Assembly (NCBI RefSeq): GCF_001899075.1 | Contig: NZ_MKVA01000008.1 | Location: 62,001 to 126,000 of the forward strand | Direction: 5' to 3' | Length of the DNA stretch: 64,000 bases | Source: Devosia sp. 67-54 | GTDB lineage: Bacteria > Pseudomonadota > Alphaproteobacteria > Rhizobiales > Devosiaceae | Part shown: piece after piece, positions 16,273-26,560 of the stretch | Numbering within the stretch: position 1 is the stretch's first letter | Layout of the letters: every line of letters begins with the position of its first letter | Position numbers and translations under genes: made by a program | The notes under the pieces: generated by a model | What the model saw: the letters and a program-made list of their open reading frames with translations, nothing else | The model's database searches: none | Told to the model about the DNA's origin: nothing

Positions 16273-17091
16273 TCAGCGCCTGGCCGCTTCCACGCTCTCG
16301 AAGAACGCCTTGGCCTTCTCCCACTCGCCGCGGTCCCACAGGCCGTCGTGGTTGGCGCCCGGCTCGAGCCAGAGGCCGGCCTTGACCGGAGCCAGGTCGT
16401 AGACGCGCTGGCCGTGCGCAACGCCGATGGTGGTGTCGCCGGTGCCGTGCGCCACGAACACCGGCGCCGTGACGGTGCCGATCCAGTCGTCGACCGGATA
16501 TTTGTCGTCCATCAGCAGGTCGACCGGCAGGTACCAGTAGCGATCGCGCCCGACCGCCGTCGCCGAGTCGAACGGCGTTTCAAGGAACAGGGCGTCCGGC
16601 TTGCGCTGGCTCGCCACATAGGTCGCCGGCCCCGAGCCGAGCGAGCGGCCCCAGACCACGATGGGGAAGCCCTTGGCTGCCGCCCAGTCGTAGGCAGCCA
16701 GGGCGTCCTCGAGGATGTGCGCCTGGCTGATCTCGCCGGGCGAGCCGCCGAAGCCGCGATAGTCGAAGGCGAGAAAGCCGTAGCCGTCCGCCTCCATCGC
16801 CTCGTAGCGCTGATGCTCGCGCGAAAAGCTGAGGGCGTTGCCGCGATAGTAGACGATCAGCGGCTTGCCCGGCTGCGGCGCCTCGTACCAGCCGGCGAGG
16901 CTCGACCCGTCGCCCGAGGGGATCGCCACCAGGCTCGCCCGGTGCAGCAGCGTCTCGTTGAGGCTGAACATCCTGCCGCCCGGCTCGTACTGCAGGCTGC
17001 GCTGGTTGAGGTAGATGTAGCCCAGCAAGGCGCAATAGCCGACGACGATGACCACGAGGACCCCGATCAGGATCCGCCACACCCACTTCAT
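16273..17091 (-). CDS. Membrane-anchored alpha/beta hydrolase (BEM46/ABHD13-like)
   Basis: A 272-residue hydrolase with one N-terminal membrane helix (residues 5-27) and a serine hydrolase fold. The nucleophile elbow is VVWGRSLGSG (Ser150), preceded by LAFDYRGFGGSPGE. Asp in VAHGTGDTTI and His in GANHDGLW complete the triad. ATG at 17089-17091 (minus) has GGAG just upstream; an in-frame start 30 bases earlier lacks one. The BEM46 family has no firmly assigned substrate; a lipid or ester substrate is plausible. Located just downstream of a DsbA-like gene on the same strand. Confidence 0.85.
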   Translation of the reverse strand: MKWVWRILIGVLVVIVVGYCALLGYIYLNQRSLQYEPGGRMFSLNETLLHRASLVAIPSGDGSSLAGWYEAPQPGKPLIVYYRGNALSFSREHQRYEAMEADGYGFLAFDYRGFGGSPGEISQAHILEDALAAYDWAAAKGFPIVVWGRSLGSGPATYVASQRKPDALFLETPFDSATAVGRDRYWYLPVDLLMDDKYPVDDWIGTVTAPVFVAHGTGDTTIGVAHGQRVYDLAPVKAGLWLEPGANHDGLWDRGEWEKAKAFFESVEAARR

Positions 17092-17140
17092 GCCCGCTCC
17101 TCCGTGCGCCGAGGATAGCACGCCTCGCAGCGTTCGGGGA

Positions 17141-17788
17141 CTAGGCCGTCGTGGCCGGCTCCAGCGCTTTCTTGAACGCCATGTCGAAGACCTCTTCGGG
17201 CTGTGCGCCGCTCATCGCGAAGCGGCCGTCGAAGATGAAGAACGGCACGCCCTGGATGCCCTGCTGCGCCGCGGCCATCGCCAGTTGATGCGACTCCTCG
17301 AGCTCGCGCGGATCGGCGATGTCGCCCAGCGCCTCCTCGCGCGTGAACCCGTAGCCGGTGGCGATCTCGGCCAGCACCTCGGGATCGTTCACCTGCCGGT
17401 GGTCGAGGAAATAGGCGGCGGCGATGGCATTGGCGAGCGCGTGCTGCGTGCCCTTGGCCCGGGCCAGCCGGATCAGCGTATGCGCCTTCTGCGTCGGGAA
17501 GGTGCGCGGCTGCTGGCTGAGATCGAGCTCGATGCCCGACTTTTTCGCCTCGCTTTCGGCCCGCGCCCAGATCGCCTTGGGCTCGCGCCCGTATTTCTGC
17601 TGCAGCATGGCGCCGACGTCGTAGCCCTCGGGCGGGGTGTTGGGATCGAGGTAGAACGGATGGTTCTCGACATCCACCGTCACGTCCGCCGGCAGCGCCG
17701 CGATCGCCTTGTCGAGCCGCGCCGAGCCGATCAGGCACCAGGGGCAGACGATGTCGGTGAAGAGGTCGACCTTGAGCGTGCGGGACAT
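17141..17788 (-). CDS. DsbA-family oxidoreductase (FrnE-like)
   Basis: A 215-residue thioredoxin-fold protein with an inserted helical domain. The CPWC active site is at residues 15-18 (LFTDIVCPWCLIGSARLD), and the cis-Pro region is GIQGVPFFIFDGRFAMSGAQ near residue 180. There is no signal peptide, so it is cytosolic, as for FrnE and 2-hydroxychromene isomerase-like proteins. ATG 17788 was chosen over an upstream in-frame ATG because the family starts at this residue. Possible roles are thiol-disulfide repair under oxidative stress. Confidence 0.88.
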   Translation of the reverse strand: MSRTLKVDLFTDIVCPWCLIGSARLDKAIAALPADVTVDVENHPFYLDPNTPPEGYDVGAMLQQKYGREPKAIWARAESEAKKSGIELDLSQQPRTFPTQKAHTLIRLARAKGTQHALANAIAAAYFLDHRQVNDPEVLAEIATGYGFTREEALGDIADPRELEESHQLAMAAAQQGIQGVPFFIFDGRFAMSGAQPEEVFDMAFKKALEPATTA

Positions 17789-17892
17789 GAACCGGGCCTT
17801 GCAACGGAAAGCCGCAACATGGGAAGCCGCCCCCGATCCCGCAAGCAGGCACATGGCTGTGAGTTAGGCGCGTGCCGGCAGGACGGCGGGCG

Positions 17893-18993
17893 TCACGTGG
17901 CGAGCAGCATGGCCGGCGGCCGCCACAGGCGCCGGATCGGCCAGGCGACGAGGCGCACGAGGAGCCGCGCCGTGCGGCTCGACCAGCGCAGTACGAACAG
18001 CGTCAGGCCGAACAGCCAGAGCGCCGCGCCGACAAGCCAGGCGCCGAGCTCGACGAGGAGCTTTCCCAGCCGCAGCACGCCATGGCCGAGCAGCTTCATC
18101 ACCCCGAGGAAGCGGCCCTGGTAGCGGTCGGCCGCCCTGGCCAGCAGCCGCACGTCGGCGACGCTGTCGGAGGCTTCGGCGCTGAGCTTCATCGCCCGCA
18201 CGCCACCGGCCTTGCCGATGCGGCCGAAATCGGTGGCGAGATCGGTCACCACTGCCGCCGCTTTCGGGTTGAACACCCGGGCCAGCGGCCCACCCATCTC
18301 GCCCAGCCGGAACTCGCGGCCGAGATTGACCGTCTCGGCCAGCGCCGCCTTGTCGATGCTCTTGCCGAGACGCGCGCCGACCTCGCCCACCAGCCGCACC
18401 GGCAGCTTGCCGACCTTGCTCATGGCCTTGAGGAACGACACCCCGGTCTTGACCGGCAGCGTCCCGCCCAGGCTCATCACCGTGCTGACCGTGAGGCCGA
18501 GCCCGACCGTGGCGACGCCGAGGGTGAAGTAGTTGACCGGCTGTCCGGTGAGGTAATGCGTGCCCTCGCCCACCAGGTCGCGCACGTCGCCGACGCCGCT
18601 GAGGTCGGTCGCCACCACGCAGGCAAGGCCCGCTTCGCTGTCGAAATCGCCGTTGACGACGCAGTTCCAGCCCTGCTGCAGCACATTGCCGACATCCACC
18701 GCCGGCAGCGCCGCGATGCGCGCCACGAGCCCGGGCGGCACCGCCACCTCCTGGCTCTGCGCCAGCGCCAGCAGCGAGCGCGCCAGGTCGCCGTCATTGT
18801 GGTCGAGCGCCGCGGCGATCTCGGCCTCGTAGCGCTGTGGCGGAATCTGCCGCAGCCGGTAGTCGGCCACGGCGCCGTCCGCCGCGAAGGCGAGCGTCCT
18901 GGCCGCCAGCCAGGCCTGTGGCGACAGCAGCAGCCCGACGACCAGCAATGTCGCCGTCACCGACCGGAAGATCGCCCGAAACAGATAGCGCAC
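17893..18993 (-). CDS. Conserved-looking membrane protein of unknown function
   Basis: I do not recognise this 366-residue protein. It has an N-terminal hydrophobic segment (TATLLVVGLLLSPQAWLA), a central hydrophobic stretch (YFTLGVATVGLGLTVSTVMS) and a C-terminal pair of helices ending in an Arg-rich tail (RTARLLVRLVAWPIRRLWRP). Two cysteines near residues 110-130 may be extracytoplasmic. The GTG at 18991-18993 (minus) has GGAGG 4 bases upstream and is preferred; an ATG further upstream lies in the pntB terminator. It follows the pnt operon but is separated by that terminator. Confidence 0.6.
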   Translation of the reverse strand: MRYLFRAIFRSVTATLLVVGLLLSPQAWLAARTLAFAADGAVADYRLRQIPPQRYEAEIAAALDHNDGDLARSLLALAQSQEVAVPPGLVARIAALPAVDVGNVLQQGWNCVVNGDFDSEAGLACVVATDLSGVGDVRDLVGEGTHYLTGQPVNYFTLGVATVGLGLTVSTVMSLGGTLPVKTGVSFLKAMSKVGKLPVRLVGEVGARLGKSIDKAALAETVNLGREFRLGEMGGPLARVFNPKAAAVVTDLATDFGRIGKAGGVRAMKLSAEASDSVADVRLLARAADRYQGRFLGVMKLLGHGVLRLGKLLVELGAWLVGAALWLFGLTLFVLRWSSRTARLLVRLVAWPIRRLWRPPAMLLAT

Positions 18994-19040
18994 GCCGCCT
19001 CCGGACCCATGATCCGCCATCATCTGGGCATGCTGGTGCC

Positions 19041-19070
19041 AAAACAAAAGGGCCGCCCGATGGCGGCCCT
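19041..19070 (-). terminator. Terminator of the pnt operon
   Basis: On the minus strand AGGGCCGCC (19062-19070) pairs with GGCGGCCCT (19049-19057) and is followed by TTTGTTTTGG. It sits 25 bases past the pntB stop. Confidence 0.85.
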
Positions 19071-19095
19071 GCGAATTCCTCGATCCCGTGCGGGC

Positions 19096-20502
19096 CTAGT
19101 GCCCGAGTGCCTTGACGATGTCTTCCGTCATCTTCTTGGCGTCGCCGAACAGCATCATGGTGTTGTCGCGGAAGAACAGCTCGTTCTGCACGCCGGCATA
19201 GCCCGCGGCCATGCCGCGCTTGATGAAGAGCACCGTTCCAGCGTCCTCGACGTTGAGCACCGGCATGCCGTAGATCGGCGAGCTCTTGTCGGTCTTGGCC
19301 GCCGGATTGGTCACGTCGTTGGCACCGATGACGAAGGCCACGTCCGCCTGCGCGAACTCGGAATTGATGTCCTCGAGCTCGAACACCTCGTCATAGGGCA
19401 CGTTGGCCTCGGCCAGCAGCACGTTCATGTGCCCCGGCATGCGCCCTGCCACCGGATGGATGGCGTATTTGACCTCGACGCCTTCCTTCTTCAGCAGGTC
19501 GGCCATTTCGCGCAGCGCGTGCTGCGCCTGCGCCACCGCCATGCCGTAGCCGGGGACGATGATGACCTTGCTGGCGTTCTTCATCAGGTAGGCCGCATCG
19601 TCGGCGGCGCCCTGCTTGACCGGCCGCGTCTCCTCCTCGCCGCTCGCCGCGGCGCCCTCGTCGGCGCCGAAGCCGCCCAGGATCACCGAGATGAAGCTGC
19701 GGTTCATCGCCTTGCACATGATGTAGCTGAGGATGGCGCCCGACGAGCCCACCAGCGCGCCGGTGATGATCAGCGCCGTGTTGCCCAGCGTGAAGCCGAT
19801 GCCCGCCGCCGCCCAGCCGGAATAGGAGTTGAGCATCGAGACGACCACCGGCATGTCGGCGCCGCCGATCGGGATGATCATCAGGACGCCCAGCGCCAGC
19901 GCGAGGATGGTGATGAGCCAGAAGAAGATCGCGTTCGAGGTGATGAAGAATGCCACGATCAGCGCCACCAGCACGAGGCCGAGCACCGAATGCAGAATGT
20001 GCCGGCTCGGCAGCAGGATCGGCTTGCCGCCCATGCGGCCGCTGAGCTTGAGGAAGGCGATGATCGAGCCGGTGAAGGTGAAGGCGCCGATGGCGACGCC
20101 CAGGCTCATCTCGATCAGGCTCTCGGCCCGGATGCGGTCGCCTTCGAGGATGCCGAAGGCTTCGGGCGCATAGAGCGCCGCGGCCGCGACGCACACCGCC
20201 GCAAGGCCGACCAGCGAGTGGAAGCCCGCGACCAGCTCGGGCATCTGCGTCATCTTCACGTTGCGCGCCAGATATGCGCCGATGCCGCCGCCGATGGCGA
20301 TGCCGCCGATGATCAGCACCCAGCTCAGCCAGTCGGAAACGCCGGTGACCAGCAGCGTGGTGACGATGGCGATGGCCATGCCGACCATGCCGAGCAGGTT
20401 GCCGCGGCGCGAGGTGGCCGGGCTGCTGAGGCCGCGCAGCGCCAGGATGAAGAGCGCGCCCGCGATGAGATAGAGCAGCGCCGCGATGTTGCCGGAGATC
20501 AT
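19096..20502 (-). CDS. pntB: NAD(P) transhydrogenase subunit beta
   Basis: Membrane subunit of the proton-translocating transhydrogenase that makes NADPH from NADH using the proton gradient. The 468-residue protein has about eight helices (residues 1-260) and a C-terminal NADP-binding domain III with VIIVPGYGMAVAQAQHALRE, AIHPVAGRMPGHMNVLLAEA and VIGANDVTNPAAKTDKSSPI. It is the last gene of pntA1-pntA2-pntB, with a 3-base gap after pntA2. Confidence 0.97.
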   Translation of the reverse strand: MISGNIAALLYLIAGALFILALRGLSSPATSRRGNLLGMVGMAIAIVTTLLVTGVSDWLSWVLIIGGIAIGGGIGAYLARNVKMTQMPELVAGFHSLVGLAAVCVAAAALYAPEAFGILEGDRIRAESLIEMSLGVAIGAFTFTGSIIAFLKLSGRMGGKPILLPSRHILHSVLGLVLVALIVAFFITSNAIFFWLITILALALGVLMIIPIGGADMPVVVSMLNSYSGWAAAGIGFTLGNTALIITGALVGSSGAILSYIMCKAMNRSFISVILGGFGADEGAAASGEEETRPVKQGAADDAAYLMKNASKVIIVPGYGMAVAQAQHALREMADLLKKEGVEVKYAIHPVAGRMPGHMNVLLAEANVPYDEVFELEDINSEFAQADVAFVIGANDVTNPAAKTDKSSPIYGMPVLNVEDAGTVLFIKRGMAAGYAGVQNELFFRDNTMMLFGDAKKMTEDIVKALGH

Positions 20503-20505
20503 CGG

Positions 20506-20802
20506 TCAGCCCTTCTTCTTGTACATGGAGAGCATGCGCTGCGTGACGAGGAAGCCGCCGAAGATGTTCACGCTGGCAAGCACCAGCGCGAAGAAGCCGA
20601 AGATCTTGCTGGCGATGTTGGCGTCTGCCGCGAGGTGCGCGCCGACGGCGAGCAGCGCGCCCACCACGATCACCGAGGAGATGGCGTTGGTGACGCTCAT
20701 CAGCGGCGTGTGCAGCGCCGGCGTGACGCTCCAGATCACGAAATAGCCGACGAAGATCGCCAGCACGAAGATCGAGAGCTGGAAGATGAAGGGATCGATC
20801 AT
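20506..20802 (-). CDS. pntA2: NAD(P) transhydrogenase subunit alpha, membrane part
   Basis: A 98-residue protein with three or four helices (FQLSIFVLAIFVGYFVIWSV, LHTPLMSVTNAISSVIVVGA, IFGFFALVLASVNIFGGFLV) ending RMLSMYKKKG. It corresponds to the C-terminal membrane segment of E. coli PntA, encoded as a separate gene in alphaproteobacteria. Spaced 11 bases after pntA1 and 3 before pntB. Confidence 0.95.
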   Translation of the reverse strand: MIDPFIFQLSIFVLAIFVGYFVIWSVTPALHTPLMSVTNAISSVIVVGALLAVGAHLAADANIASKIFGFFALVLASVNIFGGFLVTQRMLSMYKKKG

Positions 20803-20813
20803 GGCTCGCTCCG

Positions 20814-21947
20814 CTATGCCGCGACTTTGATGTTGGGATGCACGATCGCGCCGTCGCGCGTGAGCACGGTAGCCTTCACCAGCTCGTCGTCCCAGTTGAC
20901 CGCGAAGGCCTTGGTCTTCTTGTCGAACATCGTCTCGAGGAAGGCGACGAGATTGCGCGCGAACAGCTGGCTGGCCGAGGTGGCGAGCCGCGCCGGCACG
21001 TTCTTGTAGCCGATGATGGTGACGCCGTTGGGCGTGGTGATCACCTCGCCCGGCCTGGTCAACTCGACATTGCCGCCGCGCTCGGCCGCGAGGTCGACGA
21101 TCACCGAGCCCGGCTGCATCGACTCGACCATCGCCTTGCTGACCAGCTTCGGCGCCGGCCGCCCGGGGATCAGCGCCGTAGTGATGACGATGTCCTGCTT
21201 GGCGATGTGGCTGGCGGTGAGCTCCGCCTGCGCCGCCTTCTCCGCGTCGGTCAGCTCGCGGGCGTAGCCGCCCGACCCCGACGCGTCCTTGAGCGCATCG
21301 GTCATGATGAATTTCGCACCCAGCGATTCCACCTGCTCGCCGGCGGCGGCGCGCACGTCGGTGGCGCTCACCACCGCACCGAGGCGCTTGGCCGTGGCGA
21401 TCGCCTGCAGGCCCGCGACGCCCGCGCCCATCACGAAGACTTTCGCCGGCCGCACCGTGCCGGCCGCCGTCATCATCATCGGCATGGCGCGGTCGAAGGC
21501 GACCGCCGCATCGAGCACGCCCTGGTAGCCGGCGAGGTTGGCCTGGCTGGAAAGGATGTCCATCACCTGCGCGCGGGTGATGCGCGGCATGAACTCCATG
21601 GCGACGAGCGTCGCCCCGGTCCTGCCCAGCGCCTCGATCTCGCGCTCGTTGCCGTAGGGGTCCATCGACCCGATGACCAGCGCGCCCTTGGCGATGCCGG
21701 AAAGGATATCGACCGTCGGCCGGCGCACCGTGAGCACGATCTCGGCGCCCTTGACCGCTTCGGCGGCCGTCGGCGTGACCGTCGCGCCGGCCTTCTGGTA
21801 CTCGGCATCGGGAAACCGCGCCTGAGCGCCGGCGCCGGTTTCGATGGCGACGCTGTTGCCGAGGCCGATCAGCTTCTGCACAGTCTCCGGCGTGGCCGCC
21901 ACCCGGGTCTCCCCGTCGGCGCGCTCGCGGACGATTGCAATCTTCAT
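20814..21947 (-). CDS. pntA1: NAD(P) transhydrogenase subunit alpha, NAD-binding part
   Basis: Soluble domain I (377 residues) that binds NAD(H). It opens MKIAIVRERADGETRVAATP, has the conserved MPRITRAQVMDILSSQANLA, and the Rossmann GAGVAGLQAIATAKRLGAVV followed by TDVRAAAGEQVESLGAKF. First gene of the pnt operon, 47 bases downstream of the COX4-like small gene on the same strand. Confidence 0.97.
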   Translation of the reverse strand: MKIAIVRERADGETRVAATPETVQKLIGLGNSVAIETGAGAQARFPDAEYQKAGATVTPTAAEAVKGAEIVLTVRRPTVDILSGIAKGALVIGSMDPYGNEREIEALGRTGATLVAMEFMPRITRAQVMDILSSQANLAGYQGVLDAAVAFDRAMPMMMTAAGTVRPAKVFVMGAGVAGLQAIATAKRLGAVVSATDVRAAAGEQVESLGAKFIMTDALKDASGSGGYARELTDAEKAAQAELTASHIAKQDIVITTALIPGRPAPKLVSKAMVESMQPGSVIVDLAAERGGNVELTRPGEVITTPNGVTIIGYKNVPARLATSASQLFARNLVAFLETMFDKKTKAFAVNWDDELVKATVLTRDGAIVHPNIKVAA

Positions 21948-21994
21948 GAATGTCTCCCGATCGGCCCGGCGGTTCCGGGGGGTTCAGCCAGGTC

Positions 21995-22252
21995 TCAGGT
22001 GGGAATCCGCTTCGGCCCGAACAGCCACCAGCCGATCGGTGCGATCAGCCCGACGATGATCAGCACAAAGCCGGCCGCAGGAGCGCCGCCCTGGATGATG
22101 CAGAACAGGCCGACGATGATGAAGGCGAGCTGGATGACCGCCCATTTGATCAGATTGGTAACGTTTTCCCAGGTCCGCTCGTGCTGCATGTAGTCCATCG
22201 CCTCATGCATCTCTTCGGCTTCCTGTTCGTCGATGCGGGTCTCGTCTCTCAT
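21995..22252 (-). CDS. aa3-type cytochrome c oxidase subunit IV-like small membrane protein
   Basis: An 85-residue protein with a soluble head carrying AMDYMQHERTWENVTNLIKW, the HERT(Y/W) signature of the bacterial COX4 family, followed by two hydrophobic helices. In relatives a gene of this type sits next to pntA as here. Whether it is a true oxidase subunit or a paralogue is uncertain: the family usually has one helix, and this one has an additional C-terminal segment (GFVLIIVGLIAPIGWWLFGP). Confidence 0.7.
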   Translation of the reverse strand: MRDETRIDEQEAEEMHEAMDYMQHERTWENVTNLIKWAVIQLAFIIVGLFCIIQGGAPAAGFVLIIVGLIAPIGWWLFGPKRIPT

Positions 22253-22267
22253 GGCGTCCTCGGTGGT

Positions 22268-24094
22268 TCAGTTGGGATCGGTGGCCTCCAGCTCGCCGAT
22301 CAGCCTTTCGATCATGGATAGGCCGAGCGACCAGAAATCCGGGTCGCGCGCGTCGAGCCCGAAGGGCTTGAGCAGCTCAGAATGGTGCTTGGACCCCCCG
22401 GCCTTCAGCAGCTCGAAATAGCGCTCGGCAAACCCGTCGCTGGCCTTCTCATACTGGGCATAAAGCGAGTTCACAAGGCAGTCGCCGAAAGCATACGCAT
22501 AGACATAGAACGGCGAATGGATGAAGTGTGGGATGTACGACCAGAAGATGCCGTAGCCGTCATTGAGCTTCACCCCCGGCCCCAGCGAATCCCGGGAGAC
22601 GTCGAGCCAGATGTCGTTGAGCTGCCCGGTGGTCAGTTCGCCGTCCTTGCGGGCGGTGTGGACCCGCCGCTCGAAGGTGTAGAACGCGATCTGCCGCACC
22701 ACGGTGTTCAGCATGTCCTCGACCTTGGAGCTGAGCATGGCGAAGCGGTGCTTGCTGTCGGTGGTCGCATCCAGCATCGAGCGGAAGGTCAGCATCTCGC
22801 CGAAGACCGAGGCGGTTTCGGCCAGCGTCAGCGGCGTGTTGGACAGGATCGAGCCCTGTGGGCCGGCCAGCACCTGGTGCACCCCGTGCCCGAGCTCGTG
22901 CGCCAGCGTCGTCACGTCCCGGGCTTTGCCGAGATAGTTGAGCATCAGATACGGATGCGCCGACGGCACCGTGGGGTGCGCGAACGCGCCCATCGCCTTG
23001 CCGGGGCGGACGGGGCCGTCGATCCAGCCGCTGCCGAAGAACGGCTCGGCGACTTCGCGCAGTTTCGGCGAGAACTTGCCGTAAGCGTCGAGCACCGTGG
23101 TCCGGGCGCTGTCCCAGTCGAACACACGGTCGTCGCTCGAGGGCAGCGGCGCGTTGCGGTCCCAGGCGTTGAGCTGGTCCTTGCCGAACCATTTCGCCTT
23201 CATGCGGTAGTATTTGTGGCTGAGCCGCGGATAGGCGTCGCGCACCGCCTTTTCCAGCGCATCCACCACCTCGCGCTCGACCGAATTGGCCATGTGCCGG
23301 CTGTCGGCGATGTCCGTGTAGCCGCGCCAGCGGTCGGAGATTTCCTTGTCCTTGGCCAGCACGTTGGTGATGTGCGTGAACAGCCGCTGGTTCTGCGTCA
23401 GCGTCTTGCCCAGCGCGTGGAACGCCGCCTCGCGCCGCGTTTCGTCGCGGTCGGACAGCAGGTGCAGCGTGCTCTCGATCGGCAGGTCCTCGCCGTCGAC
23501 CTCGAATTTCAGCGCCGCCATCGATTCGTCGAACAACCGGTTCCAGGCCTGTGCGCCGGTCACCGATTTCTCGAAGAACAGCTCCTCGAGCTTTTCGTCG
23601 AGCTGATACGGCTTGGCCTTCCTGAGCTCGGCGAACCAGTGCCGGTAGCGGGCGAGGTTGGCGTCTCCGGCCATGGCGGCCTCGAGCGTCGCATCGTCGA
23701 TGGCGTTGAGCTCGAGCTCCCAGAACAGCAGGCCGGTCGCGAGGTCGGTGATCTGCTGGTTGAGATCGCCCAGGAATTTCGTGCGCTCGGGATCCTGGGT
23801 GTTCTGCGCATAGCGCAGATAGGCGTAGGAGCCGAGCCGGCCGGTCACATCGCCCAGCTTTTCCGAGCGCTCGACCGCCTCGTAGAGCCTGCCGGCCCCG
23901 GCCAGCGCCTCGAGCTTGCCCTTGTAGTCGGCCTCGAACGCCTTGGCCTCGTCCTTGCTCCATTGCAGATCGCGCTTGAGCTCGGCCGAGTCGGGAGCGG
24001 GATAGAGGTCGGTCAAATCCCATTCCGGCAACACCCCGAATTCATTGTGCCCCTTTGGCGCGGGAGCGGCGGGGGCGCGGACGGGGTCGGACAT
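22268..24094 (-). CDS. pepF: Oligoendopeptidase F (M3 family metallopeptidase)
   Basis: Cytosolic zinc peptidase of 608 residues that degrades oligopeptides of about 6-17 residues. The zinc motif is TLAHELGHGVHQ (His399, Glu400, His403), and the third ligand Glu is in PLTLAETASVFGEMLTF. The N-terminal helical domain and YAYAFGDCLVNSLYAQYEKA near the C-terminus match the pepF/M3B type. No signal peptide. It may feed amino acids from peptides imported by the Opp system elsewhere in the window, though the two are not linked. Confidence 0.93.
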   Translation of the reverse strand: MSDPVRAPAAPAPKGHNEFGVLPEWDLTDLYPAPDSAELKRDLQWSKDEAKAFEADYKGKLEALAGAGRLYEAVERSEKLGDVTGRLGSYAYLRYAQNTQDPERTKFLGDLNQQITDLATGLLFWELELNAIDDATLEAAMAGDANLARYRHWFAELRKAKPYQLDEKLEELFFEKSVTGAQAWNRLFDESMAALKFEVDGEDLPIESTLHLLSDRDETRREAAFHALGKTLTQNQRLFTHITNVLAKDKEISDRWRGYTDIADSRHMANSVEREVVDALEKAVRDAYPRLSHKYYRMKAKWFGKDQLNAWDRNAPLPSSDDRVFDWDSARTTVLDAYGKFSPKLREVAEPFFGSGWIDGPVRPGKAMGAFAHPTVPSAHPYLMLNYLGKARDVTTLAHELGHGVHQVLAGPQGSILSNTPLTLAETASVFGEMLTFRSMLDATTDSKHRFAMLSSKVEDMLNTVVRQIAFYTFERRVHTARKDGELTTGQLNDIWLDVSRDSLGPGVKLNDGYGIFWSYIPHFIHSPFYVYAYAFGDCLVNSLYAQYEKASDGFAERYFELLKAGGSKHHSELLKPFGLDARDPDFWSLGLSMIERLIGELEATDPN

Positions 24095-24216
24095 GAGGCA
24101 AGGCTTTCTCGGGATTTGGCGCGCGGACCATATCCAGCGCCGAAATCGATCTCAAGCCGGCGATTTGGCAGGTCGCGGTTAGCGTGATAGTCTGAGGTAC
24201 TACCAAGGAGTGGACG

Positions 24217-24498
24217 ATGTCCGACAGCACCTCGATCAAGTTGCGCGACGGCCTCAAGGAGCGCATCGCCAGCATCGCGGAAGACGATCGCCGCAGCGCC
24301 AACTGGATCATGAACGAGGCAATCGAGAAATATATCGATCAGCGCGAGAAGCGCGCGGCGCTGCGGCGGGAGCTCGAGGAGCGGCACCAGCAATATGTGG
24401 CCGAGGGCCGCCTGCACCTGACGCAGGATGAAGTCGTCGGCTGGATGAAGGAACGTCGCCAGGATCCATCGGCCCCAATGCCGAAACTTCATAAATAG
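24217..24498 (+). CDS. RHH-type antitoxin of a RelE/ParE pair
   Basis: A 93-residue ribbon-helix-helix protein: STSIKLRDGLKERIASIAED then RRSANWIMNEAIEKYIDQRE, the CopG/RHH fold. The rest is a charged toxin-binding tail. ATG 24217 follows AAGGAG by 6 bases. A GGTACTACC inverted motif (24195-24203) just downstream of a GATAGT -10-like hexamer may be the operator. It ends 2 bases before the toxin gene starts. Confidence 0.85.
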   Translation: MSDSTSIKLRDGLKERIASIAEDDRRSANWIMNEAIEKYIDQREKRAALRRELEERHQQYVAEGRLHLTQDEVVGWMKERRQDPSAPMPKLHK

Positions 24499-24500
24499 CC

Positions 24501-24791
24501 ATGACCGATCTCGAATGGTCACGGCATGCCCTCGCCGACCTCGCGCGGCTGGATGCGTTCCTGCGCGCAAAGAACCCGCGTGCTGCCGACGATGCCATCG
24601 ACCTGCTGTTGGCAGCGGCTCATGAACTCATCACGTTTCCCGCCCTTGGCCGACCATTCGAAGGACCCGACGACTCGTACCGGGAACTCGTCGTGCGCTT
24701 TTCGAACAGCGGATATCTGATCCTCTACCGCTACGTGGACGACATCGTGGACATTCAGGCGGTCCGGCATCAAAGCGAAGAAAACTACTGA
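24501..24791 (+). CDS. RelE/ParE-family toxin
   Basis: A 96-residue RelE-fold protein: LEWSRHALADLARLDAFLRA, then FPALGRPFEGPDDSYRELVV and YLILYRYVDDIVDIQAVRHQ, the typical C-terminal strand with R-H. Family toxins cleave mRNA or target gyrase; which applies is not evident. The frame is intact, unlike the parE at 4084. Two bases after the antitoxin; together a type II module of likely horizontal origin. Confidence 0.85.
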   Translation: MTDLEWSRHALADLARLDAFLRAKNPRAADDAIDLLLAAAHELITFPALGRPFEGPDDSYRELVVRFSNSGYLILYRYVDDIVDIQAVRHQSEENY

Positions 24792-24899
24792 CCGCCTGCC
24801 TTAAAGCCCTCTTAACCCCCCACCCCGATCCTGCTCCGAAACGGCACAGCGCGATTCGTCGGGGTCGGCGGCGCGCCAGAAAAACGGCTTGGGAGCTTC

Positions 24900-26381
<1,482 letters not shown>

Positions 26382-26560
26382 GCGGCCGAATGCACCCGGA
26401 ACGCCGCTGTTCCCGTTGCATGAAGGCCACAGGCCCGGGTCACAATTCGGTGAGGAATTGCTCGCGTTAATGCTTGTAGTTTAAGCCCGAAGGGTCGTCT
26501 CGCAGCGCTTCGTTTCTCCCGCCGCGCCTGCACGATACCCGAACATGACGGAGACTGCCC

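Noticed and set aside
18994-19047. ATG starts of the membrane protein at 19047 or 19023
   Set aside because: They lie in or next to the pntB terminator and have no ribosome binding site; the GTG at 18993 has GGAGG at the right distance.
17872-21009. A 1045-codon plus-strand frame opposite the unknown membrane gene and pntB
   Set aside because: Same reason: low-complexity charged antisense sequence over intact pnt genes.
26461-26485. CtrA-type TTAA-N7-TTAA box before the L,D-transpeptidase
   Set aside because: The two TTAA tetramers are 10 bases apart rather than 7, so it does not meet the CtrA consensus.
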